Assembly (NCBI GenBank): GCA_029932545.1
Contig: JAOZPW010000088.1
Coordinates: forward strand, 2,607 to 9,746
Source of the DNA: Thermoanaerobaculales bacterium
GTDB taxonomy: Bacteria > Acidobacteriota > Thermoanaerobaculia > Thermoanaerobaculales > Sulfomarinibacteraceae
Direction: 5' to 3'
Length of the DNA: 7,140 nt
The stretch's first letter is position 1; each line of letters opens with the position of its first letter. Below the pieces are notes generated by a model that worked only from the letters and a program-made list of their open reading frames with translations, made no database searches and was not told where the DNA came from. A program made the position numbers and the translations under genes. Shown one piece after another: positions 1 to 6,077 of the stretch.

Positions 1-13
1 GGGAGGTGGAGGA

Positions 14-619
14 ATGACCCGGCTCCATCAGTTGAAAGAGGGAATTTTCGGCTGGATGGAAGGCCTGGCGGCCTCCGAACATCCGGGTGTGTGGCTCTTC
101 GTTCTCTCCTTCGCCGAGAGTTCGTTCTTCCCGTTGCCACCGGATGTTCTCCTGATCGCCCTCGGAGTGGCCGATCCCCAAATGGCCCTGGTCTACGGCT
201 TGATTTGCACGGTCGCAAGCGTGCTTGGCGGGGGGTTGGGTTACGGAATCGGAAAGTGGGGCGGCCGGCCGATTCTCTACCGTTTTTTCAACGAGAACAA
301 GATTCATACTGTTGAAAACCTTTATGAGCGCTACAACGCTTGGGCCACCGGCATCGCGGGTCTGACGCCGATCCCCTACAAGATCTTCACGATTGGCGGC
401 GGCGCCTTCAAGATCAATTTCAAAATCTTCATGCTGGCCTCTTTGGCATCCCGTGGTCTGCGTTTCATGGCCGAGGCGGTGTTGCTCTTCTTCTTCGGAG
501 ACCAAATCCGGGTCTTTCTTTTCGACTATTTCAACTGGATCTCACTGGCATTTGTCATGACGCTGGTGGGGGGCTTCTGGGCTGTGCAGCACTTCGGTCA
601 TCGAGCTTCACAGGCGTGA
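14..619 (+). CDS. DedA/YqaA-type (VTT domain) inner-membrane protein
   Basis: A 201-residue polytopic membrane protein of the DedA / SNARE-associated superfamily, closest in pattern to the short YqaA branch. Visible family marks are an acidic residue in a hydrophobic segment (E35, in FAESS) followed by the PLPP turn at 40-43, a glycine-rich stretch at 72-80, the TPIPYKIFT re-entrant motif at 118-126, and the R147-G-L-R150-F motif at the start of the next helix. Hydrophobic segments lie at roughly 25-50, 58-80, 112-130, 136-160 and 172-192. DedA-superfamily proteins act in the inner membrane; several have been linked to lipid-carrier (undecaprenyl phosphate) or phospholipid flipping and to proton-motive-force homeostasis, but the role of YqaA-type members is unclear. 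The start is well supported: GGAGG at 2-6 sits 7 nt before the ATG. The next gene begins 1 nt after the stop, which suggests co-transcription and translational coupling. Confidence 0.9.
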   Translation: MTRLHQLKEGIFGWMEGLAASEHPGVWLFVLSFAESSFFPLPPDVLLIALGVADPQMALVYGLICTVASVLGGGLGYGIGKWGGRPILYRFFNENKIHTVENLYERYNAWATGIAGLTPIPYKIFTIGGGAFKINFKIFMLASLASRGLRFMAEAVLLFFFGDQIRVFLFDYFNWISLAFVMTLVGGFWAVQHFGHRASQA

Positions 620-620
620 A

Positions 621-1628
621 ATGAAGTGGTTTGGGAAAACTCCGCCCCCTTCCGTTTCCAGGCCGTTCGGTTTGGTGATTGACCGGGCTCTCGAACAGGG
701 AGTTCCAAAACCGACAGGGCTTGTATTTATCGATTCGGATGGAGTGTGGCGTGATGCGATGGCTGGTCTCTCCCTGGCTGAGCGAAGGACCTGTATTGCA
801 GTCGCATTGCATGATGAAGGTCTGGTGGCCGCAACCCACTGGTCGATTGGTGGTGGAGTCTTGCTGCCGCCATCCCTGTTACGGGTTTCGGCAGCCTGTC
901 GTGCTGCCCGGGAGTCGTTGGTACTGCCTTCGTGGACCGCGGATCCCCAGGCCGTGTCCGAATTCGGTATTGATAAACACCACCTGACTGTCGGTCTTCA
1001 GCCTGCAGGTCTTTGGCAGGCAATGGTCGGCGTTCGGGGGCAATTGGAATTGTTGGCGGCATTGGCGGTCGCCCTCAAGCGGCCGGCGGTCATTGGTCCG
1101 GGCCCGTCCCTGACCCTGATCGGATTTGATCGGATCGCCATCGAGACTGCATGGCAGACTCTGGCAATTCGGCCTCAGTGGGCGGCGGGCAACCGTTTCC
1201 TGAAAATTGGAGATTCGGATCGCGGAGTGGACGAAGACATCGAAGGCCGTTGGTGGCCGGTCGCCCTGTTGCCGTCGGGAAGGGTTGTCGCCAGATGGAA
1301 ACTCGATGTGGCGAATACGATGTGTCCTTGGCGGTTGGAAACGGACGGAGGGAGAGTCCTTCAGACTGATTCGGTGTGCACTCAACCTGAGTTGGAACGA
1401 TCGACTGCCGATGTCGTGAGGATCCACGGGATGCCGGCTTCCGACCTCGAGCGTGACGGTTCACCCGGGGCAATCGTCGTCGAGGTTCTGGCTCGGGAAG
1501 CCGATCGGTCAGGACAGACCCTGTGGGTTCCGGGTGTGTCCCGCGCTGCCGGCGCCGTCATCCGGCGATGGGGCCTCGATGTGTGGGTCGATGGGCCGGT
1601 GCTGGCGCCATTCTCGGCCGGTCCGTAG
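621..1628 (+). CDS. Hypothetical protein, 335 aa, coupled to the DedA-type gene
   Basis: I do not recognise this protein. It is a complete 335-residue ORF whose ATG lies 1 nt after the stop of the DedA-type gene; no strong Shine-Dalgarno is needed if translation is coupled. The sequence looks soluble: no signal peptide and no clear membrane helix, with a moderately hydrophobic alanine/leucine-rich stretch at about 145-165. It is mixed alpha/beta in character, rich in Val, Arg and Trp, with tryptophan-containing segments such as EGRWWPVALLPSGRVVARW in the middle and a C-terminal block (SRAAGAVIRRWGLDVWVDGP) that looks like a folded domain end. No cysteine zinc motif, Walker motif or other catalytic signature is obvious. 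The other frames over the same span give only low-complexity shadow peptides, which supports this frame as the real one. Function unknown; the close pairing suggests a shared role with the membrane protein. Confidence 0.75.
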   Translation: MKWFGKTPPPSVSRPFGLVIDRALEQGVPKPTGLVFIDSDGVWRDAMAGLSLAERRTCIAVALHDEGLVAATHWSIGGGVLLPPSLLRVSAACRAARESLVLPSWTADPQAVSEFGIDKHHLTVGLQPAGLWQAMVGVRGQLELLAALAVALKRPAVIGPGPSLTLIGFDRIAIETAWQTLAIRPQWAAGNRFLKIGDSDRGVDEDIEGRWWPVALLPSGRVVARWKLDVANTMCPWRLETDGGRVLQTDSVCTQPELERSTADVVRIHGMPASDLERDGSPGAIVVEVLAREADRSGQTLWVPGVSRAAGAVIRRWGLDVWVDGPVLAPFSAGP

Positions 1629-1663
1629 CCTCAATACTGAAACCCGAGGCAGGCGGGACAAGG

Positions 1664-1692
1664 CCACAACAATGAGTACGGTATTGTTGTGG
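1664..1692 (+). terminator. Perfect 10-bp inverted repeat after the hypothetical gene
   Basis: The sequence at 1664-1673 (CCACAACAAT) is exactly complementary to 1683-1692 (ATTGTTGTGG), with a 9-nt loop between. It lies 36 nt after the stop of the upstream gene and about 50 nt before the start of the next gene. A hairpin here could stabilise the 3' end of the upstream mRNA or help termination, but the stem is AT-rich and no run of T follows, so it is not a classic intrinsic terminator. An operator for a dimeric regulator of the downstream gene is an equal possibility. Confidence 0.4.
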
Positions 1693-1743
1693 GTGCAGCC
1701 GTCTCGGTTGTAGGATTCAAGGAATGAAGAGGTTCAACAGCAT

Positions 1744-2460
1744 GTGCCCGGGTGTGCAATCTTGACGGTTTCACGAGCGGTCTACGCCGGTTTTGTTGCG
1801 GTGGTGGTCCCCGCTGTCGTTTTTCTGGCTGTCATCGGCAGTGGGTACGACGGCAAGCCGTACCTGCGCGGCGATTGTCCATACTATGTGGCCGCTGCCT
1901 GGTCCATTGCGGAGGATGGTGACCTCGACCTAGGAAACCAGCTCTGGCAGCCATGGAGCGTGCACAATACCTTCGTTGCCCTTGATGTCAGGGGGCGATT
2001 CGTGCCGAAACACCCCCTGTGGATGTCTGTGGCCGTGATTCCCCTTCTTGTGATCTTCGGGGATCAAGGGGCCCTGGTATTCAACCTGCTGCAACTGCTC
2101 CTGCTCTGTGCCTTGATGTTTGTTCTCGCGAGGCGTGTTGCAGGCCCGTGGGCCGCTGCGGTTGCGGTCTGCTTGACGGCGATCCTGTCATTTCTTCCTC
2201 ACTTTGCATGGAATTTTTCGCCTGATGTCTTTTCGGTGGTGCTTCTGCTCGCCGCCCTGGTAGCCCTGCCGAAGGATCGGGCGCCTCATCTTGGTCGACA
2301 CGTCCTGGCCGGCGTGTTGCTCGGCATTGCGACAACCGCCAAGCCATCCTTTGCGCTTGCGGCAATCGCGTTGCCGTTGCTCCTCGGGAAACCCTTGCGA
2401 CGAAGCATGCCTGTGTTTGTTCTTGGGGGTCTGCTTCCGGTCGCCCTGTGGAGGGACTGA
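1744..2460 (+). CDS. GT-C-like polytopic membrane protein, N-terminal part (frameshifted)
   Basis: N-terminal 238 residues of an integral membrane protein resembling the GT-C glycosyltransferase superfamily (ArnT/PMT-like, polyprenyl-phosphate-sugar dependent). After a first hydrophobic helix (about 10-32) comes an acidic loop containing GDCPYYVAAAWSIAEDGDLDL. This resembles the first periplasmic loop of GT-C proteins, where an acidic residue is catalytic. Then come a VPKHPLW segment and several hydrophobic helices separated by short basic loops. The frame stops at TGA 2458-2460 right after LLPVALWRD, while the expected continuation (GLNQHLFGHPL...) is in the -1 frame. This is therefore a broken gene or a sequencing indel, not a natural C-terminus. 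The start is GTG 1744, with GAAGAGG at 1726-1732 about 11 nt upstream; TTG 1762 is an alternative. ATG 1724 is in another frame and stops after 13 codons. The family call is by pattern only; the specific sugar or acceptor is unknown. Confidence 0.65.
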   Translation: MPGCAILTVSRAVYAGFVAVVVPAVVFLAVIGSGYDGKPYLRGDCPYYVAAAWSIAEDGDLDLGNQLWQPWSVHNTFVALDVRGRFVPKHPLWMSVAVIPLLVIFGDQGALVFNLLQLLLLCALMFVLARRVAGPWAAAVAVCLTAILSFLPHFAWNFSPDVFSVVLLLAALVALPKDRAPHLGRHVLAGVLLGIATTAKPSFALAAIALPLLLGKPLRRSMPVFVLGGLLPVALWRD

Positions 2461-2858
2461 ACCAGCACCTCTTCGGCCACCCTCTGGTCACTCCTTACGA
2501 TCGCATCGTGCACTTCACCGAAGAAGGGATCGAGCTGCACTCGAATCGGGAGGAATTCACCGAACCCATGTGGCGAGGCGTCCGCGATCAGATCATCCGG
2601 CCGGGAAAGGGGCTGCTGCCGACAAGCCCCGTTACGGTTGCATCGTTCCTGCTTTTGCCGTTCTTATGGATCCGAGAACGCCGCTGGGCCTTCTACACCG
2701 CCGTGACCTCCCTGGGGATCTTCCTTTTTTACTCGACCTATGCTCAGTGGGTTTGGTCGCATTGGGGCAATCGTTTCCTGATGCCCATTGTCGTCCTCGG
2801 GGTGCTGCCGTTGGCGGCGGCGCTGGATTGGCGGAGGCCGGGGCACGAAGACGGTTGA
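2448..2858 (+). CDS. GT-C-like polytopic membrane protein, C-terminal part (frameshifted)
   Basis: Continuation of the preceding gene in the -1 frame; the nominal GTG start at 2448 is unlikely to be a real initiation site. The peptide begins with GLNQHLFGHPLVTPYDR, which fits the loop often written as N...FGSPL.TGY in GT-C-like membrane glycosyltransferases. It continues through a PGKGLLPTSPV segment and two or three hydrophobic helices, and contains a WSHWGNRFLMP motif like the conserved W..G.R...P region near the end of such proteins. Joined at the shift, the two parts give about 371 residues, shorter than the 450-600 common for this superfamily. The final residues (DWRRPGHEDG) lie against the intergenic repeat that begins at the stop codon, so the natural C-terminus may have been lost. 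It could be a pseudogene, or intact if the indel is a sequencing error. Confidence 0.6.
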   Translation: MEGLNQHLFGHPLVTPYDRIVHFTEEGIELHSNREEFTEPMWRGVRDQIIRPGKGLLPTSPVTVASFLLLPFLWIRERRWAFYTAVTSLGIFLFYSTYAQWVWSHWGNRFLMPIVVLGVLPLAAALDWRRPGHEDG

Positions 2859-2981
2859 ACCGCAAAGACGCGAAGACCGCAAAGGAAACGCAAAGGCGCA
2901 ACGAGAACGAATTTGGTCCACGAAGAACACGAAGATTCACGAAGGTCATTTTTCTTAGTGGTCCTTCGTGTCCTTCGTGGA
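2857..2981. repeat. Compound intergenic repeat: CGCAAAG tandem plus CACGAAG palindrome
   Basis: A dispersed-repeat-like element of about 125 nt. The first half carries degenerate copies of CGCAAAG at 2861, 2869 (CGCGAAG), 2878, 2889 and 2897 (CGCAACG), spaced 8-11 nt. The second half switches to the unit CACGAAG/ACGAAGG (from 2917 to 2945) and then its inverted form CCTTCGTG (2963-2981). The element starts exactly at the stop codon of the broken membrane-protein gene. From general knowledge, compound repeats mixing these two units recur between genes in several environmental bacterial phyla; the copy number in this genome cannot be seen here. Translated in a third frame it gives a low-complexity RKDAK / RRTRRFTK peptide, which should not be annotated as protein. 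Confidence 0.75.
2917..2981. terminator. Long hairpin between convergent genes (inside the repeat)
   Basis: TCCACGAAGAACACGAAG at 2917-2934 is complementary, with one internal mismatch, to CTTCGTGTCCTTCGTGGA at 2964-2981. An inner alternative pairs CACGAAGG (2938-2945) with CCTTCGTG (2963-2970) across a 17-nt loop that contains a T-rich run. The hairpin lies between the plus-strand membrane-protein gene, which ends at 2858, and the minus-strand peptidase gene, which ends at 3129. It could therefore act as a bidirectional transcription stop. No strong T-tract directly follows the outer stem, so termination is an inference. Confidence 0.4.
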
Positions 2982-3128
2982 TAATCTGGTTGTGTTTCCC
3001 ATTCGACCTGATTTTCTGCCTGAATTTTTCAAAGGTCCTGACGTATGAGTTGCTCAGGATAAGCCCCTAATTCGCCTTTCGATTCAGGCTGAGATACCTG
3101 TCCGGGACAAAAGCTGGCGTCGCCTTAC

Positions 3129-5846
3129 TTATCTTGCAACAACCAATTTCATGTCGTCGAGGTTGAGGTATTTCTTTGCGGCGTCTTGGACCTCTTCAGG
3201 GGTGACGGCTGCCTTTTCGGCGGATGAAACTCGCAGCGTCGATCCTTCACCTTCAAAGATTGCACGGCCGAGACGATAGGCGCGCGAGGCCGCGGACAAG
3301 CCGCGAAGCATCCGCGAACGTCGATCCCGGGCGGCAAAACGGAGCAGTTCCTCGGCTCCCGGCGGCTCAGCGCTGAGATCCTCGACGATCCCACTCATGA
3401 GCTCCGAAACCCTCTCCTGATTTTCCGGACGGGTGCCGACCAGGGCCGAGAGCAGCACCTCGTTGCCGGGAAGATAACGAACGCCGGCCCCTAGACGATA
3501 TGCCAGGCCTTCTTGTTCCCGGACCACGGCGACCATTTGGTCTGAGAGGGCATTGACAGCGACCAGGAATGCCGCCCGCTCCTCGGGTTCGATAGACAAA
3601 CGCCGACCCCAGAGCATCGTCACCTGGGGGGTATCCCCGTCGGAGGCCTCAATATCGGTGGGCTGAGGGGTGGGGTAGGGTCCACGTTGAGGCGTACTTT
3701 GCCCGCCACCACTGAAGAGATCCTCGACCATCTCGAGGGTCTGCTCGACCGGAAGGGGCGAGGCGATCGTCAGGATGATTCGATTGGCTGCAAAATAGCC
3801 GTCCGGCCAGTGGCCCCAGAATTCCTTCACGCGGGCTACGTCCGGCGTATCCCCCAATGGCCCCGAAACGGGGCGGGCCAGTGGATGCTCAGGGCCCAAC
3901 AACGCGGTGGAGAGTTTGAGGCTCGCCAAAGAACCCCCGCGATTACCGGCGGCCCGGGACTGCTGGTGAGAGATCGCAGCCGCCTGCACACCTTCGGAAT
4001 CCCACTGAGGTTGACGGATCATCTCCGCCAGGATTTCCAGGCCCTGTTCGAGGCTCTGGGCCGGACCTTCGAGGCGGGTATATGAGAAATCGGGCACGTG
4101 GTAGCGATCATCGAATGGAATCATCACCGAGTCCGCGGCCTTGAGCTCGATTCCTGCGCGTGCCAGGCGGCGTTCGATCTCGCGACTGCCGCTGACGGAG
4201 GTCCCGGCCGGCAGGAGCCGGTGCATGAAGTCGGCAACTCCAGGGAGATCCTCGGGCTCACGGAGGCTGCGGTCGGCAACCAGTAGGTGTACACCGAAGA
4301 CCTCACCGCCGGCTTCCGGCAGGATTCCCAGAACGAGTCCGTTGGGCAGCGTCGTCAACCGGCTTCCGAACGGCCCCTCATCCAAAACCCTTGTCATTGG
4401 CGTTGACTCGGTCTCTTTTGCCTTTGGCAGCATTGTCCTCTCGGCCGGCCCCCCCGACCCGATCCAGGCCGCTCGCCGACGGGTGGGTTCATTCGGGAGA
4501 ACCAGTGCCGCAGTCGCCCGAACGGCGTCGGGCGTCACCATTTGAGGATCGACGCTTTCGCCCAGTCCGTCCCGTGCGGTTGCCAGCGCCTCGCCGTAGA
4601 ACACAGCTGCGTAGTGCAGGCGCTGCCCGGTCAAGACCCTTTCGGCTTGCCAGGCACGCTGGAGGCGTACGACGTCCCCATCGGTCGGACCCGCTGCGGC
4701 ACCGTCGATTGCGCCCAGGAGGCGAGGAAGCAGGTCTTCTGATGTGATTTTGGCCTTCGCCGTCACGTCGATCATCAAGACGTCACGACCGTAACGTGGT
4801 TGCAGGGATGCAAAAACCGATGTTGCATATTCGGGTACCAACGCACCTGACAATGGGCCGTCAGAATCTCCCAACCAACGGGCGAGAATCTCCAACTCGG
4901 TCCGTCTGACGCCGGCGGGCGCCGCGATGACCAGGGTCAGACTGCCGCCCTCGGGACCGGATGCCTTCGGCATTCCACCGCGGCCCATGGCGGCCATCGA
5001 CGGCATCCCACCACCGCTGCCTGTATCCTCGGGCGCCTCGACGGCTTCCCACTGACCCCATCCGTTCCATTCAAGGGGATCATCGAACGGAGGCAGGGCG
5101 GGGGAGGTCTCAAGTGGTGCCATTGCGTCGAGCACGCCCTGGAGTCCGTCGATTGGGAGATCGCCCGTGATCAGGATACGCCATGAAGACGGCCCGTAAC
5201 GGTCCTTCCAGTACCGCACGACCGTCTCGCGATCCGTTGCGGCGACCGTTCTCTCGAAACCGCCGACCGGTTGCTCCAGCGGTGTTCCACGCCACAGAGC
5301 GCTACGAAGACGTTCGTCCTTGACCTGATCCGGGTTGGTATTGTCCTTGGCCAATTCCTCGAGGATGACCTTGCGTTCCTTCTCATACGTTGCCGGAACG
5401 ATCTTCGAGCGCGTCAGCATGCCGACCAGAAGCCGTGCGGTCGCCTCGGCCTCTTCAACCGGCGCCAGAGCAAAGAATACCGTCGCCTGATCCCGGGTGA
5501 AAGCGTTGATATAGGCCGACCGTTGTTCGAACGCCTCGGTCACTCCACGCTCGTCGAGCTCGTCGAAACCGTCGAAGAGCAGGTGCTCCAGATAGTGAGA
5601 CAGGCCCGCCATCTCCACCGGCTCATGTTGGGATCCGGCCGGTACGGCGACCGTCAGCAGGACCGTGCCCGAGCCCGGACGCGGCCAGAGCAGAGCCTTG
5701 GCGCCGTTGGGCAAGGTCCTCTCGACCGTGCCGAATCCAGCGCCTACCTCATCCGAAGGGGATGTCACACCACCAAAAGCGATCGAGGCACAACAGAGAC
5801 CCAGAAAGAAAACACCACAAACAACGGACATCGTAGAAAATCTCAT
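3129..5846 (-). CDS. Exported M16 (pitrilysin/MPP-like) zinc metallopeptidase, two-lobe
   Basis: A 905-residue secreted peptidase of family M16, which cleaves peptides inside a chamber formed by two homologous halves. From the ATG at 5846 it opens with a signal peptide (MRFS plus a hydrophobic core, likely cleaved near SIAFG at about 22-26). The N-terminal M16 domain carries H84-Y-L-E87-H88, the inverted zinc motif, and the third ligand E164 in KVILEE, 76 residues after H88 as usual in the family. A Gly/Met-rich linker lies at about 275-302. The second half begins with TLPNGL at about 499 and repeats the fold, but the motif position reads D539-F-M-H542-R543, so it is non-catalytic. The C-terminus has the Arg/Tyr-rich SRAYRLGRA segment. 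A longer TTG start at 5873 is possible but would put charged and extra residues before a good signal peptide. The gene is monocistronic here and convergent with the membrane-protein gene. Confidence 0.93.
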   Translation of the reverse strand: MRFSTMSVVCGVFFLGLCCASIAFGGVTSPSDEVGAGFGTVERTLPNGAKALLWPRPGSGTVLLTVAVPAGSQHEPVEMAGLSHYLEHLLFDGFDELDERGVTEAFEQRSAYINAFTRDQATVFFALAPVEEAEATARLLVGMLTRSKIVPATYEKERKVILEELAKDNTNPDQVKDERLRSALWRGTPLEQPVGGFERTVAATDRETVVRYWKDRYGPSSWRILITGDLPIDGLQGVLDAMAPLETSPALPPFDDPLEWNGWGQWEAVEAPEDTGSGGGMPSMAAMGRGGMPKASGPEGGSLTLVIAAPAGVRRTELEILARWLGDSDGPLSGALVPEYATSVFASLQPRYGRDVLMIDVTAKAKITSEDLLPRLLGAIDGAAAGPTDGDVVRLQRAWQAERVLTGQRLHYAAVFYGEALATARDGLGESVDPQMVTPDAVRATAALVLPNEPTRRRAAWIGSGGPAERTMLPKAKETESTPMTRVLDEGPFGSRLTTLPNGLVLGILPEAGGEVFGVHLLVADRSLREPEDLPGVADFMHRLLPAGTSVSGSREIERRLARAGIELKAADSVMIPFDDRYHVPDFSYTRLEGPAQSLEQGLEILAEMIRQPQWDSEGVQAAAISHQQSRAAGNRGGSLASLKLSTALLGPEHPLARPVSGPLGDTPDVARVKEFWGHWPDGYFAANRIILTIASPLPVEQTLEMVEDLFSGGGQSTPQRGPYPTPQPTDIEASDGDTPQVTMLWGRRLSIEPEERAAFLVAVNALSDQMVAVVREQEGLAYRLGAGVRYLPGNEVLLSALVGTRPENQERVSELMSGIVEDLSAEPPGAEELLRFAARDRRSRMLRGLSAASRAYRLGRAIFEGEGSTLRVSSAEKAAVTPEEVQDAAKKYLNLDDMKLVVAR

Positions 5847-5853
5847 GGGCGGG

Positions 5854-5859
5854 ATTATC
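5854..5859 (-). promoter_or_regulatory. Possible -10 element for a leaderless peptidase mRNA
   Basis: Read on the minus strand, 5859-5854 is GATAAT, a 5/6 match to the sigma70 -10 box. It ends 7 nt before the ATG at 5846, so transcription would start at or next to the initiation codon. No Shine-Dalgarno is visible before that ATG, which fits a leaderless transcript. The hexamer 17 nt upstream (TGGCGC) is a poor -35. Confidence 0.35.
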
Positions 5860-5889
5860 GCCGAAAACTGCAAGGAGCGCCATCCCTCG

Positions 5890-5918
5890 TTGACACCGGA
5901 TCGTCTTCGCCGTAGGAT
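5890..5918 (+). promoter_or_regulatory. Sigma70-type promoter of the tRNA-Arg gene
   Basis: A perfect -35 box TTGACA at 5890-5895, an exact 17-nt spacer, and a -10 box TAGGAT at 5913-5918 (4/6, including the key T-A...A-T positions). The predicted transcription start is near 5925, five bases before the mature tRNA 5' end at 5930, as expected for a tRNA promoter with a very short leader. It reads away from the divergent peptidase gene and may also supply the downstream DksA-like/trmO pair. Confidence 0.75.
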
Positions 5919-5929
5919 TCTCAGCCCAA

Positions 5930-6006
5930 GGGGCTATAGCTCAGGTGGATAGAGCAGAGGTTTCCTAAACCTAAGGCCGCAGGTTCGAGTCCTGCTAGCC
6001 CCGCCA
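5930..6006 (+). tRNA. tRNA-Arg (anticodon CCT, reads AGG)
   Basis: A complete cloverleaf. The acceptor stem GGGGCTA (5930-5936) pairs 7/7 with TAGCCCC (5996-6002); the D arm is GCTC/GAGC (5939-5942, 5952-5955). The anticodon stem GAGGT (5957-5961) pairs with ACCTA, with only the outermost pair (G27-A43) mismatched. The anticodon loop is TTCCTAA (5962-5968) with anticodon CCT at 5964-5966. The variable loop is AGGCC, the T arm GCAGG/CCTGC encloses TTCGAGT, the discriminator is G, and the CCA is genome-encoded (6004-6006). CCT identifies arginine, codon AGG. Because position 36 is U and 37 is A, this tRNA is expected to receive t6A at position 37. A near-consensus promoter lies just upstream and a hairpin overlaps the CCA end. 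Confidence 0.97.
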
Positions 6007-6024
6007 ATTCGTCGAACGAATTGG
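6004..6024 (+). terminator. Perfect 9-bp hairpin overlapping the tRNA CCA end
   Basis: CCAATTCGT (6004-6012) and ACGAATTGG (6016-6024) are exact complements with a 3-nt loop, and the first three bases are the CCA of the tRNA. A second weaker stem with a TTCG loop follows at 6028-6042. No T-tract follows either, so they may serve 3' processing of the precursor or weak attenuation before the DksA-like gene, not complete termination. Confidence 0.45.
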
Positions 6025-6077
6025 ATATGCGCCTTCGGGGCAGGGGAAGTTTATAGGCGCCAGGCCGGAGTTCGTTA

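Noticed and set aside
1724..1765. ATG at 1724 as the start of the membrane protein.
   Set aside because: It is in a different frame and terminates after 13 codons; the only upstream purine run is 1 nt from the ATG, too close to act as a Shine-Dalgarno.
2420..2460. Programmed -1 ribosomal frameshifting in the membrane-protein gene.
   Set aside because: The direction of the shift fits, but no X-XXY-YYZ slippery heptamer in the zero frame and no convincing downstream stem were found; an indel is simpler.
2857..2945. Short tandem units that might be taken for a CRISPR array.
   Set aside because: The units are 7-8 nt, degenerate and spaced only 8-11 nt, with no repeat of 23 nt or more, no uniform spacers and no cas genes nearby.
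2291..3070. A 259-codon open frame on the plus strand crossing the membrane-protein gene and the repeat.
   Set aside because: It is out of frame with the family-like membrane-protein sequence, is rich in Arg/Pro/Cys like a shadow frame, and its end is a translation of the CGCAAAG/CACGAAG repeat.
3019..3088. Short inverted repeats (CCTGAAT/ATTCAGG and CCTGA/TCAGG) as a terminator for the peptidase gene.
   Set aside because: The arms are only 5-7 bp with loops of 12-56 nt and no T-tract on the relevant strand; they are expected by chance.
5847..5873. Longer TTG start of the M16 peptidase adding nine residues.
   Set aside because: TTG is a weak start with no good Shine-Dalgarno, and the signal peptide is complete and well formed from the ATG at 5846.
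5271..5915. A 214-codon plus-strand open frame opposite the M16 peptidase start.
   Set aside because: It is antisense to the zinc-site region of a clear M16 peptidase, shows no family pattern, and has the composition of an antisense shadow.
6021..6057. A separate promoter for the DksA-like gene (TTGGAT at 6021-6026 and TTTATA at 6050-6055).
   Set aside because: The spacer would be 23 nt, too long for sigma70, and no better -35 lies at 16-18 nt from the -10-like sequence.
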